This document shows positions 1 to 8,907 of a DNA stretch of 64,000 nt, piece by piece. The DNA is from Actinomycetota bacterium. Its GTDB lineage: Bacteria; Actinomycetota; Actinomycetes; Nanopelagicales; Nanopelagicaceae. The DNA is taken from assembly GCA_026392825.1 (NCBI GenBank), contig JAPLBF010000008.1, positions 1-64,000 of the forward strand. The letters are read 5' to 3'. The notes beneath the pieces were generated by a model. It searched no databases and had not been told where the DNA came from. It was given only the letters and a program-made list of their open reading frames with translations. Every line of letters begins with the position of its first letter. Positions within the stretch are counted from its first letter, which is position 1. A program made the position numbers and the translations under genes.

Positions 1-390
1 AAGAACTTTACGGAGGCGACCGACCTTACCCATCAAATCTGGTGTTGCGACAACTGCATCGAAATCAAGGCGACCCTTTGAAACTTCATCAATTAGGTCA
101 TCGCCGCCGACAATGTCCGCACCGGCTGCGCGTGCTTCTTCAGCGCGTTCTCCGTTTGCGAATACAAGTACGCGAGCTGTCTTTCCTGTGCCGTGTGGCA
201 AGTTAACAGTTGAGCGGATTGCTTGATCAGCTTTCTTTGGATCAACGCCAAGAACGAGTGCAACTTCAATAGTTGAGTCGTACTTAGTTGTTGATGTCTC
301 TTTGGCAAGTGTTACTGCCTCAAGCGGTGTGTAAAGGTGGTCCTTCTTTACCTTTTCAGCTGCCGCTGTATATTTATTTGAGCGCTTCAT
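1..390 (-). CDS. rplA: 50S ribosomal protein L1 (partial, runs off the left edge)
   Basis: Minus-strand translation from CAT at 388-390 reads [70 protein letters not shown]..., L1-like; lies next to rplK. Absent from the ORF track because it is truncated. Confidence 0.95.
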   Translation of the reverse strand, partial: MKRSNKYTAAAEKVKKDHLYTPLEAVTLAKETSTTKYDSTIEVALVLGVDPKKADQAIRSTVNLPHGTGKTARVLVFANGERAEEARAAGADIVGGDDLIDEVSKGRLDFDAVVATPDLMGKVGRLRKVL

Positions 391-493
391 ATCTTCCTCA
401 TTCCTCGATATTGCTATCGAGCTAGTGGTTGTGGTTAACGAACCAGCGAGGTTCTCCCACATCTACTTCCCACGGTGAGAAGTAGAAATTTAA

Positions 494-922
494 TTAACCG
501 ACAGTGATACCCATTGAGCGAGCAGTACCGGCGATGATCTTGCTTGCTGCATCAATGTCATTTGCATTGAGGTCAGCCATCTTTACCTTAGCGATCTCCT
601 GAACCTGAGCCATGGTGATATTTGCAACCTTGGTCTTGTGAGGAACTGGTGATCCCTTATCGACGCCAGCAGCTTTCAAGATAAGACGTGATGCTGGTGG
701 AGTCTTGGTGATAAATGTAAATGAGCGATCTTCGTAGACAGTGATCTCTACTGGAATGATCTGACCCTTTTGAGATTCAGTGGCAGCGTTGTAAGCCTTC
801 ACGAACTCCATGATGTTGACACCATGCTGACCAAGGGCAGGACCTACTGGTGGAGCAGGTGTTGCTGCGCCAGCTTGGATCTGCAACTTGATGAATCCGG
901 TTGCCTTCTTCTTTGGTGCCAT
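494..922 (-). CDS. rplK: 50S ribosomal protein L11
   Basis: Protein reads [37 protein letters not shown], characteristic L11. Confidence 0.98.
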   Translation of the reverse strand: MAPKKKATGFIKLQIQAGAATPAPPVGPALGQHGVNIMEFVKAYNAATESQKGQIIPVEITVYEDRSFTFITKTPPASRLILKAAGVDKGSPVPHKTKVANITMAQVQEIAKVKMADLNANDIDAASKIIAGTARSMGITVG

Positions 923-997
923 TTTTTTATTCCTTTTCTAGTTTCCGGTAATTAAATTTTCTGTACTTGTGCGAATGAAAGTTCTACTGGTGTTTCG

Positions 998-1093
998 CGT
1001 CCGAAGATTGAAACAAGAACCTTGAGTTTTGCTTGCTCAGGCATGACGTCCGAAGATCGAAACGAGAACCTTGAGCTTTGCTTGCTCAGGCAT
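998..1093. repeat. Imperfect tandem duplication in the nusG 3' end: two 47-nt cores (998-1044 and 1047-1093), period 49 bp, 3 mismatches
   Basis: Direct comparison of cgtccgaagattgaaacaagaaccttgagttttgcttgctcaggcat with cgtccgaagatcgaaacgagaaccttgagctttgcttgctcaggcat. Confidence 0.97.
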
Positions 1094-1756
1094 AATCTCG
1101 GAGATTGATGCCGGAAGCGTTGCAAATGGGCCATCCATAACGGTGACTGATTCGCCAACTTCGAAATCAATAACGCGGATATCAGCCTTGTCAGATTTCT
1201 TAACTGGACGTGGAGCAAGAATCTTTTCTACTTCATCCATGCTGAGTGGGCTTGGGTGATGAGCGTTTCCGACGAAGCCTGTTACTCCTGGAGTATTGCG
1301 AACTGCAGTCCAAGACTCATCAGTTAGCTCCATACGAACTAGAACGTAGCCTGGGTAGATATTGCGCTTAACCTGCTTGCGCTGGCCGTTCTTAATTTCA
1401 GTTACTTCTTCTTCAGGTACTTCAATCTGGAAAATGTAATCTTCCATGTGAAGTGAAGTGATGCGGTTATGGAGGTTATCGCGAACCTTCTTTTCGTAAC
1501 CGGCGTATGAGTGGACTACGTACCAATCACCAATCGCTGCGCGAAGGGTGCGGCGGAATTCTGCATTTGGATCGTTCTCATCTGATTCGAGGTCGCCATC
1601 TTCATCGCTAGCGAGCGCAAGATCATCAACGGGTGCGTCATTTGAAATAACTTCTGCAACAGCTTCTTCTACGGGTGCGTCAACTACGGCAGTTAACTCA
1701 TCCGCATTAGCGGCGAGCGCTGCTTCGAAAGCGTCGGGAGTCTGGTTCTCAGTCAT
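1037..1756 (-). CDS. nusG: Transcription termination/antitermination protein NusG, C-terminus altered by a tandem duplication
   Basis: NGN domain ([18 protein letters not shown]...) and KOW region; ends prematurely in ...VSIFGRHA*, while the expected tail ...[19 protein letters not shown] is encoded just downstream in another frame. Confidence 0.93.
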   Translation of the reverse strand: MTENQTPDAFEAALAANADELTAVVDAPVEEAVAEVISNDAPVDDLALASDEDGDLESDENDPNAEFRRTLRAAIGDWYVVHSYAGYEKKVRDNLHNRITSLHMEDYIFQIEVPEEEVTEIKNGQRKQVKRNIYPGYVLVRMELTDESWTAVRNTPGVTGFVGNAHHPSPLSMDEVEKILAPRPVKKSDKADIRVIDFEVGESVTVMDGPFATLPASISEIMPEQAKLKVLVSIFGRHA

Positions 1757-1764
1757 TTTCTACC

Positions 1765-2004
1765 TTACCCAAATACCCAGAAGACGAGCTTGGTGATTAC
1801 CAAGTCAAAGAGTGAAACCACGGCGATAACAAAAGTCACGAAGACCATTACTACTGCGGTGTAAGTGCTTAGTTGCTTACGTGTTGGCCAAACAACTTTA
1901 GAAAGTTCAGAAACGATTTGGCGATAGAAAAGGCCAACGCGTGCGAACAGGCCGAGTTTCTCGGCAACGTGTTCTGTTGACTCTGTCATCGTCGTTCCTT
2001 CCAA
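1765..2004 (-). CDS. secE: Preprotein translocase subunit SecE
   Basis: Small single-TM protein (FYRQIVSELSKVVWPTRKQLSTYTAVVMVFV) upstream of nusG. Confidence 0.96.
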   Translation of the reverse strand: MEGTTMTESTEHVAEKLGLFARVGLFYRQIVSELSKVVWPTRKQLSTYTAVVMVFVTFVIAVVSLFDLVITKLVFWVFG

Positions 2005-2048
2005 TCAGTAAATCGTTTAGTACTTCTTTAAAACTTTAAAACTACTTG

Positions 2049-2122
2049 CAGGGCAGGAGGGACTCGAACCCCCAACCGGCCGCTTTGGAGACGGCAACTC
2101 TAGCCAATTGAGCTACTGCCCT
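2049..2122 (-). tRNA. tRNA-Trp (CCA anticodon)
   Basis: Minus strand AGGGCAGTAGCTCAATTGGCTAGAGTTGCCGTCTCCAAAGCGGCCGGTTGGGGGTTCGAGTCCCTCCTGCCCTG; cloverleaf with anticodon CCA. Confidence 0.95.
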
Positions 2123-2246
2123 TCGCGAGGGCAGGACAAAACCCTAGGGAATTGCAAATCCTCGTGAGCGTCGAAGTGTAGACGGTGAATGGGGGGTAGG
2201 TAAAACTCGCGCTCAATTTTGCCCGCGCATAGGGCAGACTTCGCCT

Positions 2247-3443
2247 ATGAGCAGAGTTTCCGCACGAATCGCAGCAATCGCAGAATCGGCCACTTTGGCA
2301 GTAGATGCAAAAGCGAAAGCTTTGAAGGCTGCCGGTCGCCCAGTTATTGGTTTTGGCGCTGGTGAACCTGATTTTCCAACTCCTGATTACATCGTTGAGG
2401 CCGCTGCGGCTGCGACAAAAGTTGTTGCAAACCATCGCTACACACCTGCCGCTGGTCTGCCAGAAATGCGTGAAGCAATTGTTGCAAAGACGAAGCGTGA
2501 TTCAAACTATGTAATCACTGCAGATCAAGTACTTGTCACTAACGGTGGAAAGCAAGCGGTCTATCAAGCATTCGCCACAATCATTGATCCAGGCGATGAA
2601 GTGCTTTTGCCATCACCGTATTGGACCACTTATCCAGAATGCGTACAACTTGCTGGCGGAAAGTCAGTTGAAGTATTTGCTGATGAATCACAAAATTATT
2701 TAGTTACTGTTGAACAACTGGAAGCAGCGCGTACTCCAAAGACTAAGGCGCTTTTATTTTGTTCTCCTTCTAACCCAACTGGTTCGGTCTATTCTGCTGA
2801 GCAAGTAAAGGCGATCGGCGAATGGGCGCTAAAAAATAATATTTGGGTCATCGCAGATGAGATTTACGAACATTTACTTTATGACGGAGCTACCGCCCCA
2901 TCGATGCCGGTTCTGGTTCCAGGGCTTGCCGATACTTGCATCATCATCAACGGTGTTGCCAAGACTTATGCAATGACTGGTTGGCGCGTTGGTTGGATGA
3001 TCGGTCCAAAGGATGCAATTAAGGCCGCAACCAACTTACAGTCACACCTTTCTTCAAATGTATCTAACGTTTCACAGCGTGCCGCGATCGCAGCACTTAC
3101 TGGTGATCTATCTGCAGTACATAAGATGGGCGAGGCATTTGATCGTCGCCGCAAGTTAATCGTTGGATTGTTAAATGAGATCCCTGGATTTATCTGCCCA
3201 ACACCAACTGGTGCTTTTTACGTATACCCATCAGTTAAAGGCGTTCTCGGCAAAACCATTCGTGGCAAAACTCCTAAGACTTCCGCAGAACTAGCAACAC
3301 TTATCTTGGAAGAAGTAGAAGTGGCCGCTGTTCCAGGTGAAGCTTTTGGTCCGTCTGGTTACTTGCGTTTTTCTTATGCGACAAGCGATGAAGATATCGT
3401 TGAAGGTATTGGACGTATCAAGAAGTTGCTTACTGAAGGTTAA
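2247..3443 (+). CDS. Pyridoxal-phosphate aminotransferase, aspartate aminotransferase type (class I)
   Basis: Class I fold motifs including NPTGSVY and [15 protein letters not shown] (PLP lysine). Confidence 0.93.
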   Translation: MSRVSARIAAIAESATLAVDAKAKALKAAGRPVIGFGAGEPDFPTPDYIVEAAAAATKVVANHRYTPAAGLPEMREAIVAKTKRDSNYVITADQVLVTNGGKQAVYQAFATIIDPGDEVLLPSPYWTTYPECVQLAGGKSVEVFADESQNYLVTVEQLEAARTPKTKALLFCSPSNPTGSVYSAEQVKAIGEWALKNNIWVIADEIYEHLLYDGATAPSMPVLVPGLADTCIIINGVAKTYAMTGWRVGWMIGPKDAIKAATNLQSHLSSNVSNVSQRAAIAALTGDLSAVHKMGEAFDRRRKLIVGLLNEIPGFICPTPTGAFYVYPSVKGVLGKTIRGKTPKTSAELATLILEEVEVAAVPGEAFGPSGYLRFSYATSDEDIVEGIGRIKKLLTEG

Positions 3444-4449
3444 GCCCGATCAGATTTACTTCTGGTTCTAAGGTAATTCCAAAAGCATCTTCAACGTGCT
3501 TCTGTGCACTCTTTGCCAGGCTTGCAATATCTTGAGCAGTTGCATTGGCCGCGTTAGTTAAAGCTAAAACGTGTTTACTTGATACGCGCGCTCCCCCGAA
3601 GGAATCGCCTTTCTTAACTCCTGAGTGCTCAATTAACCAAGCAGCGCTCGTTTTAATTCGACCATCTGGTTGTGGCCAACGTGGTGCATCTGCCGGAAGT
3701 TTTGCGGCAGCTGCTGCATCAATAATTGGATTGGTAAAGAAGGAACCCGCAGACCAAGAATCGCGATCGCTCGGATTTAACAACATTCCTTTGGCGGCGC
3801 GAAGTTCCAGAACTGCTTTACGAGTAGCAACAACTGGCGCTTTTTCGCCGATCCCAATCTCTAGCTTATTTGCTAATTCGGCATAGGTAATTGGGTTTGA
3901 TTCAACGCCGATTCTCAACTGGAACTGAACTTCAATTACAACGTAGCGTCCAGGATGGGCTTTGAAATATGAATTGCGGTAAGAGAATTGGCATTCTTCA
4001 TTGGTGAAAGTTTTAATCTCTTTCTTTTCACGATCGTAAGTGCGCACTCGTGTAATGAATTCACTTACTTCGTGGCCGTATGCACCGATGTTCTGAATCG
4101 GCGAAGCGCCGACACTTCCCGGAATACCACTGAGAGTTTCAAGTCCGGCGAAGCCACGAGCAACGGTTGATTTAACTAACTCATCCCAGTTTTCACCAGC
4201 ACCGATAGAGAGAGTGGCACCGCTGCAAGCATCGATTTCGGCTTCCAGAGATTTGTTTGTTATGCGAATTACCGTGCCATCGAAACCGTCGTCAGCAACC
4301 AAAATGTTGGTACCGCCGCCGATGATAAGAATGGGTGAATCACCAGCTGCTTCTATTGCAGCGACAATCTCTTTTTCGTTGTGGGCATCAACAAACTTTT
4401 TGGCAGGTCCGCCAACGCGCAAGCTGGTGTAGTGACGAAGTTCGGCCAT
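3430..4449 (-). CDS. murB: UDP-N-acetylenolpyruvoylglucosamine reductase
   Basis: [56 protein letters not shown]. Confidence 0.96.
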   Translation of the reverse strand: MAELRHYTSLRVGGPAKKFVDAHNEKEIVAAIEAAGDSPILIIGGGTNILVADDGFDGTVIRITNKSLEAEIDACSGATLSIGAGENWDELVKSTVARGFAGLETLSGIPGSVGASPIQNIGAYGHEVSEFITRVRTYDREKKEIKTFTNEECQFSYRNSYFKAHPGRYVVIEVQFQLRIGVESNPITYAELANKLEIGIGEKAPVVATRKAVLELRAAKGMLLNPSDRDSWSAGSFFTNPIIDAAAAAKLPADAPRWPQPDGRIKTSAAWLIEHSGVKKGDSFGGARVSSKHVLALTNAANATAQDIASLAKSAQKHVEDAFGITLEPEVNLIGLNLQ

Positions 4450-4458
4450 GAGTAAAGG

Positions 4459-5346
4459 TTACCTGCGTGGGCTTAATATTGCGCTTTTGCCTCTGAAGCG
4501 CTCGAGGATGCGGTCGTAATTCTTCTTTGATTGGATCTCGCGGAATTCTTCATCTGTGTCGTAATAACCGTGATGACGTGCTTGTTCAAGCGGCAGATCC
4601 ATCTGCAATAGCCGACCATTTGATTGGCGCAAACGCAGAGAGAATTCGATATCGGCGTTGCGGTAATAAATTGCGCGATTATTAAATCCGCCGGCGTTTG
4701 TTGCATCTGCGCAATTAAAAGCTAGGAAGTAACTAAAAAGCACATCAACTTCCCCTGGACCTTTATCATCAACGCTGCGCCATTCATCTTCGGTATTCAC
4801 CAATCCTCCATGCCAACCAACTGCACTAAATTCTGCCTTTTTGAGCTCGGCAATTACTGGCATCATCGCATCACCAAGGAATCTTGTTGATGGATCCATT
4901 ATGACCATGTACTTCGTAGCCAAATTCTTTAGCAAGGCATTTGTATTTTCGCCCCAACCAAAGTTCTCCGTTATGGAGATAAGTTGAAATTGCGTATCTA
5001 TTTCTTCGACTAACTCGGCGGGCTCACCAATAACAAGTGCAATTACCGGAGTATCACAATGCGCTTTTATGGTGCGCACTGTTTCGACAGCATCGGCGAT
5101 AAAGCCGTCCACGATGATTGTGATTGCAATATCCCCGGCGACCTTTATTGCCTTGATCTCTCGAGTAGAGGCATAACGGGGGTAACGATCTTTCTCGCGG
5201 AATTCAAAGCCGCCCGCAACATCTATTACTTCAAAGCCAAGTGCGGCGATTTGATCGCGTAATTGATCTGCTTTAGCAAAATCCTTTGCTGCTCGCGCAT
5301 CCAACCTTTCTTGCGCTAAGGCTTCCTTGCTCTTTGCTTCACTCAT
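4459..5346 (-). CDS. Glycosyltransferase-2-like protein with an N-terminal segment resembling the CysRS C-terminal tail
   Basis: N-term AQERLDARAAKDFAKADQLRDQIAALGFEVIDVAGGFEF resembles the extreme C-terminus of cysteinyl-tRNA synthetases; the rest is GT-A-like (FGWGENTNALLKNLATKYMVIMDPSTRFLGDAMMPVIAEL). Confidence 0.65.
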   Translation of the reverse strand: MSEAKSKEALAQERLDARAAKDFAKADQLRDQIAALGFEVIDVAGGFEFREKDRYPRYASTREIKAIKVAGDIAITIIVDGFIADAVETVRTIKAHCDTPVIALVIGEPAELVEEIDTQFQLISITENFGWGENTNALLKNLATKYMVIMDPSTRFLGDAMMPVIAELKKAEFSAVGWHGGLVNTEDEWRSVDDKGPGEVDVLFSYFLAFNCADATNAGGFNNRAIYYRNADIEFSLRLRQSNGRLLQMDLPLEQARHHGYYDTDEEFREIQSKKNYDRILERFRGKSAILSPRR

Positions 5347-5741
5347 TTCTTAATTACAACAGCCTTTGCCATACCCAGCACCTTGACTCCAGCCGAGGTC
5401 GCGATTAGATCTAGTTTGATTTCTTCACCATTTACTTCAATCACAGTTGCGTTGATTGTCAGATCAACTTTTTCGCCTGCCGGGACAATAACTGGCTTTA
5501 TGAATCGAGCACCGAATTCTTTAACGCTGGCAGATCCGCCTGACCAATCGGTTACATACTTACCGACAAGTGCCATCGTCAGCATTCCGTGAGCGATCAC
5601 ATTTGGAAGGCCCACAGAGAGCGCAAATTCTTCGTTTTGATGAATTGGATTTTGGTCGCCGCTGGCATCGGCATAAGCCTTCAGCAGTGCGCGATCTAGA
5701 TAAACAATCTTTTCGGGAAGTGCGGTTCCGACGCTAATCAT
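5343..5741 (-). CDS. MaoC-family dehydratase (HadB-like)
   Basis: Hot-dog hydratase motif (YADASGDQNPIHQNEEFALSVGLPNVIAHGMLTMALVG); start taken at MISVGTALPE. Same neighbourhood as mycobacterial hadAB-rpmG. Confidence 0.87.
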   Translation of the reverse strand: MISVGTALPEKIVYLDRALLKAYADASGDQNPIHQNEEFALSVGLPNVIAHGMLTMALVGKYVTDWSGGSASVKEFGARFIKPVIVPAGEKVDLTINATVIEVNGEEIKLDLIATSAGVKVLGMAKAVVIKK

Positions 5742-6127
5742 GCGCGCACCACAAGAGTTGACCAAGATGAAATAACTAAATCTTCGCCACGGTGTAAATC
5801 AGAGCGCACGCTAACAATCTCATTACCAGCTGCAACGCGATAACTTTCGATCGTTGCAGAACAGCGCAAGCTATCTCCGGCTTTCACGGGAGCGAATACT
5901 TCAAACTTTTGATCGCCATGAACCAGGCGCGACCAGTCCAAGCCAACTTCAGGGCGGGTAAGAATATTTTGGAATTGATCAAGTGAAATGCGAATTGTGA
6001 AAGTTGGAGGTGCAACAGATGTATCAGTTTCGCCAATTACAGCAGCAAAAGCATCAATTTCAGATTGACTAATTTTTATGGAATCAGCACCTGCGAAGGT
6101 GCGCCCGACAGAATCGGGTGCGAACAT
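5738..6127 (-). CDS. MaoC/FAS1-type dehydratase N-terminal-domain protein (HadA-like)
   Basis: [35 protein letters not shown]...GDQKFEVFAPVKAGDSL; 4-nt overlap with the downstream partner and 1-nt TAATG overlap with rpmG. Confidence 0.85.
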   Translation of the reverse strand: MFAPDSVGRTFAGADSIKISQSEIDAFAAVIGETDTSVAPPTFTIRISLDQFQNILTRPEVGLDWSRLVHGDQKFEVFAPVKAGDSLRCSATIESYRVAAGNEIVSVRSDLHRGEDLVISSWSTLVVRA

Positions 6128-6297
6128 TAGCGAGTTTCGCGGTGAAGAGTTGAAGACTTGCAACGTGGACAGAACTTCTTGAGTTCCATGCGGTCTGGAT
6201 CGTTGCGGCGGTTCTTCTTGGTGATGTAGTTGCGCTCTTTGCAGTCGACGCAGGCCATGGTGATCTTTGGACGAACGTCCGCACTCTTACTTGCCAT
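6127..6297 (-). CDS. rpmG: 50S ribosomal protein L33
   Basis: Manual minus-strand translation: [56 protein letters not shown]; missing from the ORF track because it is 56 aa. Confidence 0.97.
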   Translation of the reverse strand: MASKSADVRPKITMACVDCKERNYITKKNRRNDPDRMELKKFCPRCKSSTLHRETR

Positions 6298-6395
6298 GGT
6301 CTTGCTCCTTCTGTCGAGTTTGTTACCCGTTTAGTACGAGGCGCTTAGGTTACCTGAGCGATCTCGTTGCGCGAAATTCACGCTTGTTGAACTAG

Positions 6396-6469
6396 TAGCG
6401 GAGGCGGGATTTGAACCCACGACACAGCGATTATGAGCCGCTTGCTCTACCAAGCTGAGCTACCCCGCC
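6396..6469 (-). tRNA. tRNA-Met (CAU anticodon)
   Basis: GGCGGGGTAGCTCAGCTTGGTAGAGCAAGCGGCTCATAATCGCTGTGTCGTGGGTTCAAATCCCGCCTCCGCTA; anticodon loop CTCATAA. Confidence 0.93.
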
Positions 6470-6487
6470 AAGGGTTGTGCATTTTCG

Positions 6488-6560
6488 AGCCCCCCACCGG
6501 AATCGAACCGGTGACCTTTTCCTTACCATGGAAACGCTCTACCGTCTGAGCTAGGGGGGC
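6488..6560 (-). tRNA. tRNA-Thr (GGU anticodon)
   Basis: GCCCCCCTAGCTCAGACGGTAGAGCGTTTCCATGGTAAGGAAAAGGTCACCGGTTCGATTCCGGTGGGGGGCT; anticodon GGT. Confidence 0.94.
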
Positions 6561-6607
6561 AATAGGTAGAGGTGTGAGTGTACGACAGTTGCGTCAAAAG
6601 ATAAAAA

Positions 6608-7558
6608 TTAGCGCCTTGGGTCAAGCGTGACTTTGCCTGTTGTCTGACGGGCGAGCATCGCTTGGTGAGCAATTTTCGCCTCAGATAATCCATAGGTTGC
6701 ACCAATTACTGGTTTTAGCGCACCTGAAGAAATCAGTGCAAATAACTCCGTTAACACATCGCCCATTAACTCTTTCTTTCCAAAGCAATGTGAAAGCCAG
6801 AAGCCAGCAACAGTCTTGGTTCCACCCATTAACACGCCTGGGTGAATTGGAGTTGGCGCAGTTCGCGATGCCATTCCGAAAGTGATCAAGCGACCAAATG
6901 GCGCTAATACTTCAAGACTGGAATCAAAAGTTTTGCCGCCAACCATTTCTAAAACGATATCTACGCGCTTGCCACCATTTGCCGCAATCATCGCACCTGC
7001 TAAGTCATTGGAATTTGCATCAACTGTCGCATCTGCACCGAGTGATTTCGCTAATTCATTTTTAGATTCGGATGAAGTAACTGCAATTACTTTTGCGCCC
7101 CACATCTTGGCCAACTGAATCGCAAGAGTGCCCACACCACCAGCACCGGCCTGAACTACAACGCTTTCACCGGGTTTTACATGCGCCATTGTTTTTAAGA
7201 TGTGCCAAGCGGTTGTGCCTTGAACCAACATTGCAATTGCTTGTTCATCACTTACGCTACCTGGAATATCAACACACATCGCTTTTGGAGCCAGCGCCTT
7301 TTGTGCGTAGCCACCAGTGGTCGCACCAGCTAAAACGCGCCGTCCACTTGCGGTTTTTCCAACAACTTCCAATCCAGGTATCAGAGGCAAAGTCTGCTTA
7401 GAAAGATATGAGTTCTCAGTTTGGTGGGTATCGGCGTAGTTAATTCCGATACAAGAGACTTCGATTAACTCTTCGGCATCTGATGGCACTGGATCTGGAA
7501 GATCCACCAATTGAATTACATCTGGCCCACCAAATTGAGTTATCTGAATTGCTTTCAT
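6608..7558 (-). CDS. Zinc-type alcohol dehydrogenase family / NADPH:quinone oxidoreductase
   Basis: MDR fold: MKAIQITQFGGPDVIQLVDLPDP, VVQAGAGGVGTLAIQLAKMWGAKVIAVTSS. Confidence 0.9.
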   Translation of the reverse strand: MKAIQITQFGGPDVIQLVDLPDPVPSDAEELIEVSCIGINYADTHQTENSYLSKQTLPLIPGLEVVGKTASGRRVLAGATTGGYAQKALAPKAMCVDIPGSVSDEQAIAMLVQGTTAWHILKTMAHVKPGESVVVQAGAGGVGTLAIQLAKMWGAKVIAVTSSESKNELAKSLGADATVDANSNDLAGAMIAANGGKRVDIVLEMVGGKTFDSSLEVLAPFGRLITFGMASRTAPTPIHPGVLMGGTKTVAGFWLSHCFGKKELMGDVLTELFALISSGALKPVIGATYGLSEAKIAHQAMLARQTTGKVTLDPRR

Positions 7559-7677
7559 TTGTTATCGCAAGAACAACGATCGCTTTCAGAAACGCCGTGG
7601 AGTGCTTCTTCGATATGTTCGCCGCAGCCTGACCAAGTGAATTTCTGGCAATTCTTACAAACTACACGTGAACACAT
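7555..7677 (-). CDS. Small Cys-rich (zinc-ribbon-like) protein, 40 aa
   Basis: Manual translation: MCSRVVCKNCQKFTWSGCGEHIEEALHGVSESDRCSCDNK*; stop/start overlap with the downstream oxidoreductase; below the ORF track length cutoff. Confidence 0.75.
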   Translation of the reverse strand: MCSRVVCKNCQKFTWSGCGEHIEEALHGVSESDRCSCDNK

Positions 7678-7712
7678 TTGAGCCTCCATTTGATTATGGA
7701 TACATCTTATTA

Positions 7713-8894
7713 CTAGAAATACTTGCGGAAGATCTTCCTGATTCGCCTAGTTACGCGCTTATTTAACTTGAGCGTTTGATCGAGTGGTGAGACCGACATA
7801 ACTTTGACGTGTGCGGGTTCGTCGGGGGTAATAACATCCTTAAGTGCCGGTGAATTTTGGTCTAGTGAATCAGCGATGCGATCAATACTGGCAACCATTG
7901 AAAGACCGCGAACGATTTGTTCTTGGTCGGCATCTTTTGCTTCCTCGATCAGAGATTCGGCAAGTACCGCTCCGGCATCACGCGCGTCATCGGTAGCAGT
8001 CGTGGTTGTTTCAAAGTCTTCATCGCTATCAAATTTAGTTGAAATTGCAAAACTTGCGGCGGACAAGGCAACTGCAATCTGCTTTTGAGTTGAATCAGCG
8101 ATTCCCCCGCTTACCGCAGAATCAAATAGCGTGCGAGCAATCGCTCTGACTTGTAGCAAAGTGTGCTCAATTGCGATTCCTTCAATGTAAACACTTTCGG
8201 CTTCATCTTTTTCTGCGGTTGGAAACCAACGCGCATGTCCGCGTGCTTCAACAGACTGGGAACGTATCGATGGAATAGCTTCCATCAATAAGCGCGCCTT
8301 TGCCAACCAATTACCCGCTTCTTTCTGGGTGTATCCGGCTGCAACTCCTTCGGACATTTGCGCAAGTAAATCTGCCGCCTTCTTGCTCACTGCGGTTATC
8401 TGATCTGTTGCACGCCCAACCGGAGTTTTAGCGTGCGAGAAGTAAGAGAAGAGAATTGCAATTACTGCGCCAATTAGCGTTGAGCCTAAGCGATGTGCCG
8501 CAGTTGTTCCGCTAATTCCTGGACCTATAACAATCAGCGCAGTCACGGGAACATTTATAGATGCAACTTCTCCCAGATGAAGCGCGCGGGCAACGACAGC
8601 GCAGAAAATAACAGTTAAGCCAACAGCGATAAAACCAACGTCAAAGATTGAAACATTTATTAAGGCAACAGTTGCCCCGATTGCTGTGCCGACGATCTGA
8701 CCAAAGCCTTCGCGCACCGATTTGTGGAGTGAGATTCTGATAGAAAGAGTGCAAACAATTGCGGCGACCACACCGCCGTCTTCAATTAGCAGATCACCGA
8801 CTTGCCAGGAAACAGCGCCAGCTAGGCCAGCCACAACTATCTGGCGGACCCACACTCGGCGGTCGGCGAACAATTTCTTCAATTGATTCCACAT
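7713..8894 (-). CDS. FUSC/aromatic-acid-exporter-type integral membrane protein
   Basis: N-terminal multi-TM bundle (RVWVRQIVVAGLAGAVSWQVGDLL...IVCTLSIRISLHKSVREGFGQIVGTAIGATVAL) and soluble C-terminus; start set at MWNQLKKLF. Confidence 0.72.
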   Translation of the reverse strand: MWNQLKKLFADRRVWVRQIVVAGLAGAVSWQVGDLLIEDGGVVAAIVCTLSIRISLHKSVREGFGQIVGTAIGATVALINVSIFDVGFIAVGLTVIFCAVVARALHLGEVASINVPVTALIVIGPGISGTTAAHRLGSTLIGAVIAILFSYFSHAKTPVGRATDQITAVSKKAADLLAQMSEGVAAGYTQKEAGNWLAKARLLMEAIPSIRSQSVEARGHARWFPTAEKDEAESVYIEGIAIEHTLLQVRAIARTLFDSAVSGGIADSTQKQIAVALSAASFAISTKFDSDEDFETTTTATDDARDAGAVLAESLIEEAKDADQEQIVRGLSMVASIDRIADSLDQNSPALKDVITPDEPAHVKVMSVSPLDQTLKLNKRVTRRIRKIFRKYF

Positions 8895-8907
8895 GATGTG
8901 GCTAAGT

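Noticed and set aside
952-1218. 88-aa ORF overlapping nusG as an independent gene
   Set aside because: Only its C-terminal part is meaningful (the displaced NusG tail); the rest is out-of-frame nusG created by the 49-bp duplication.
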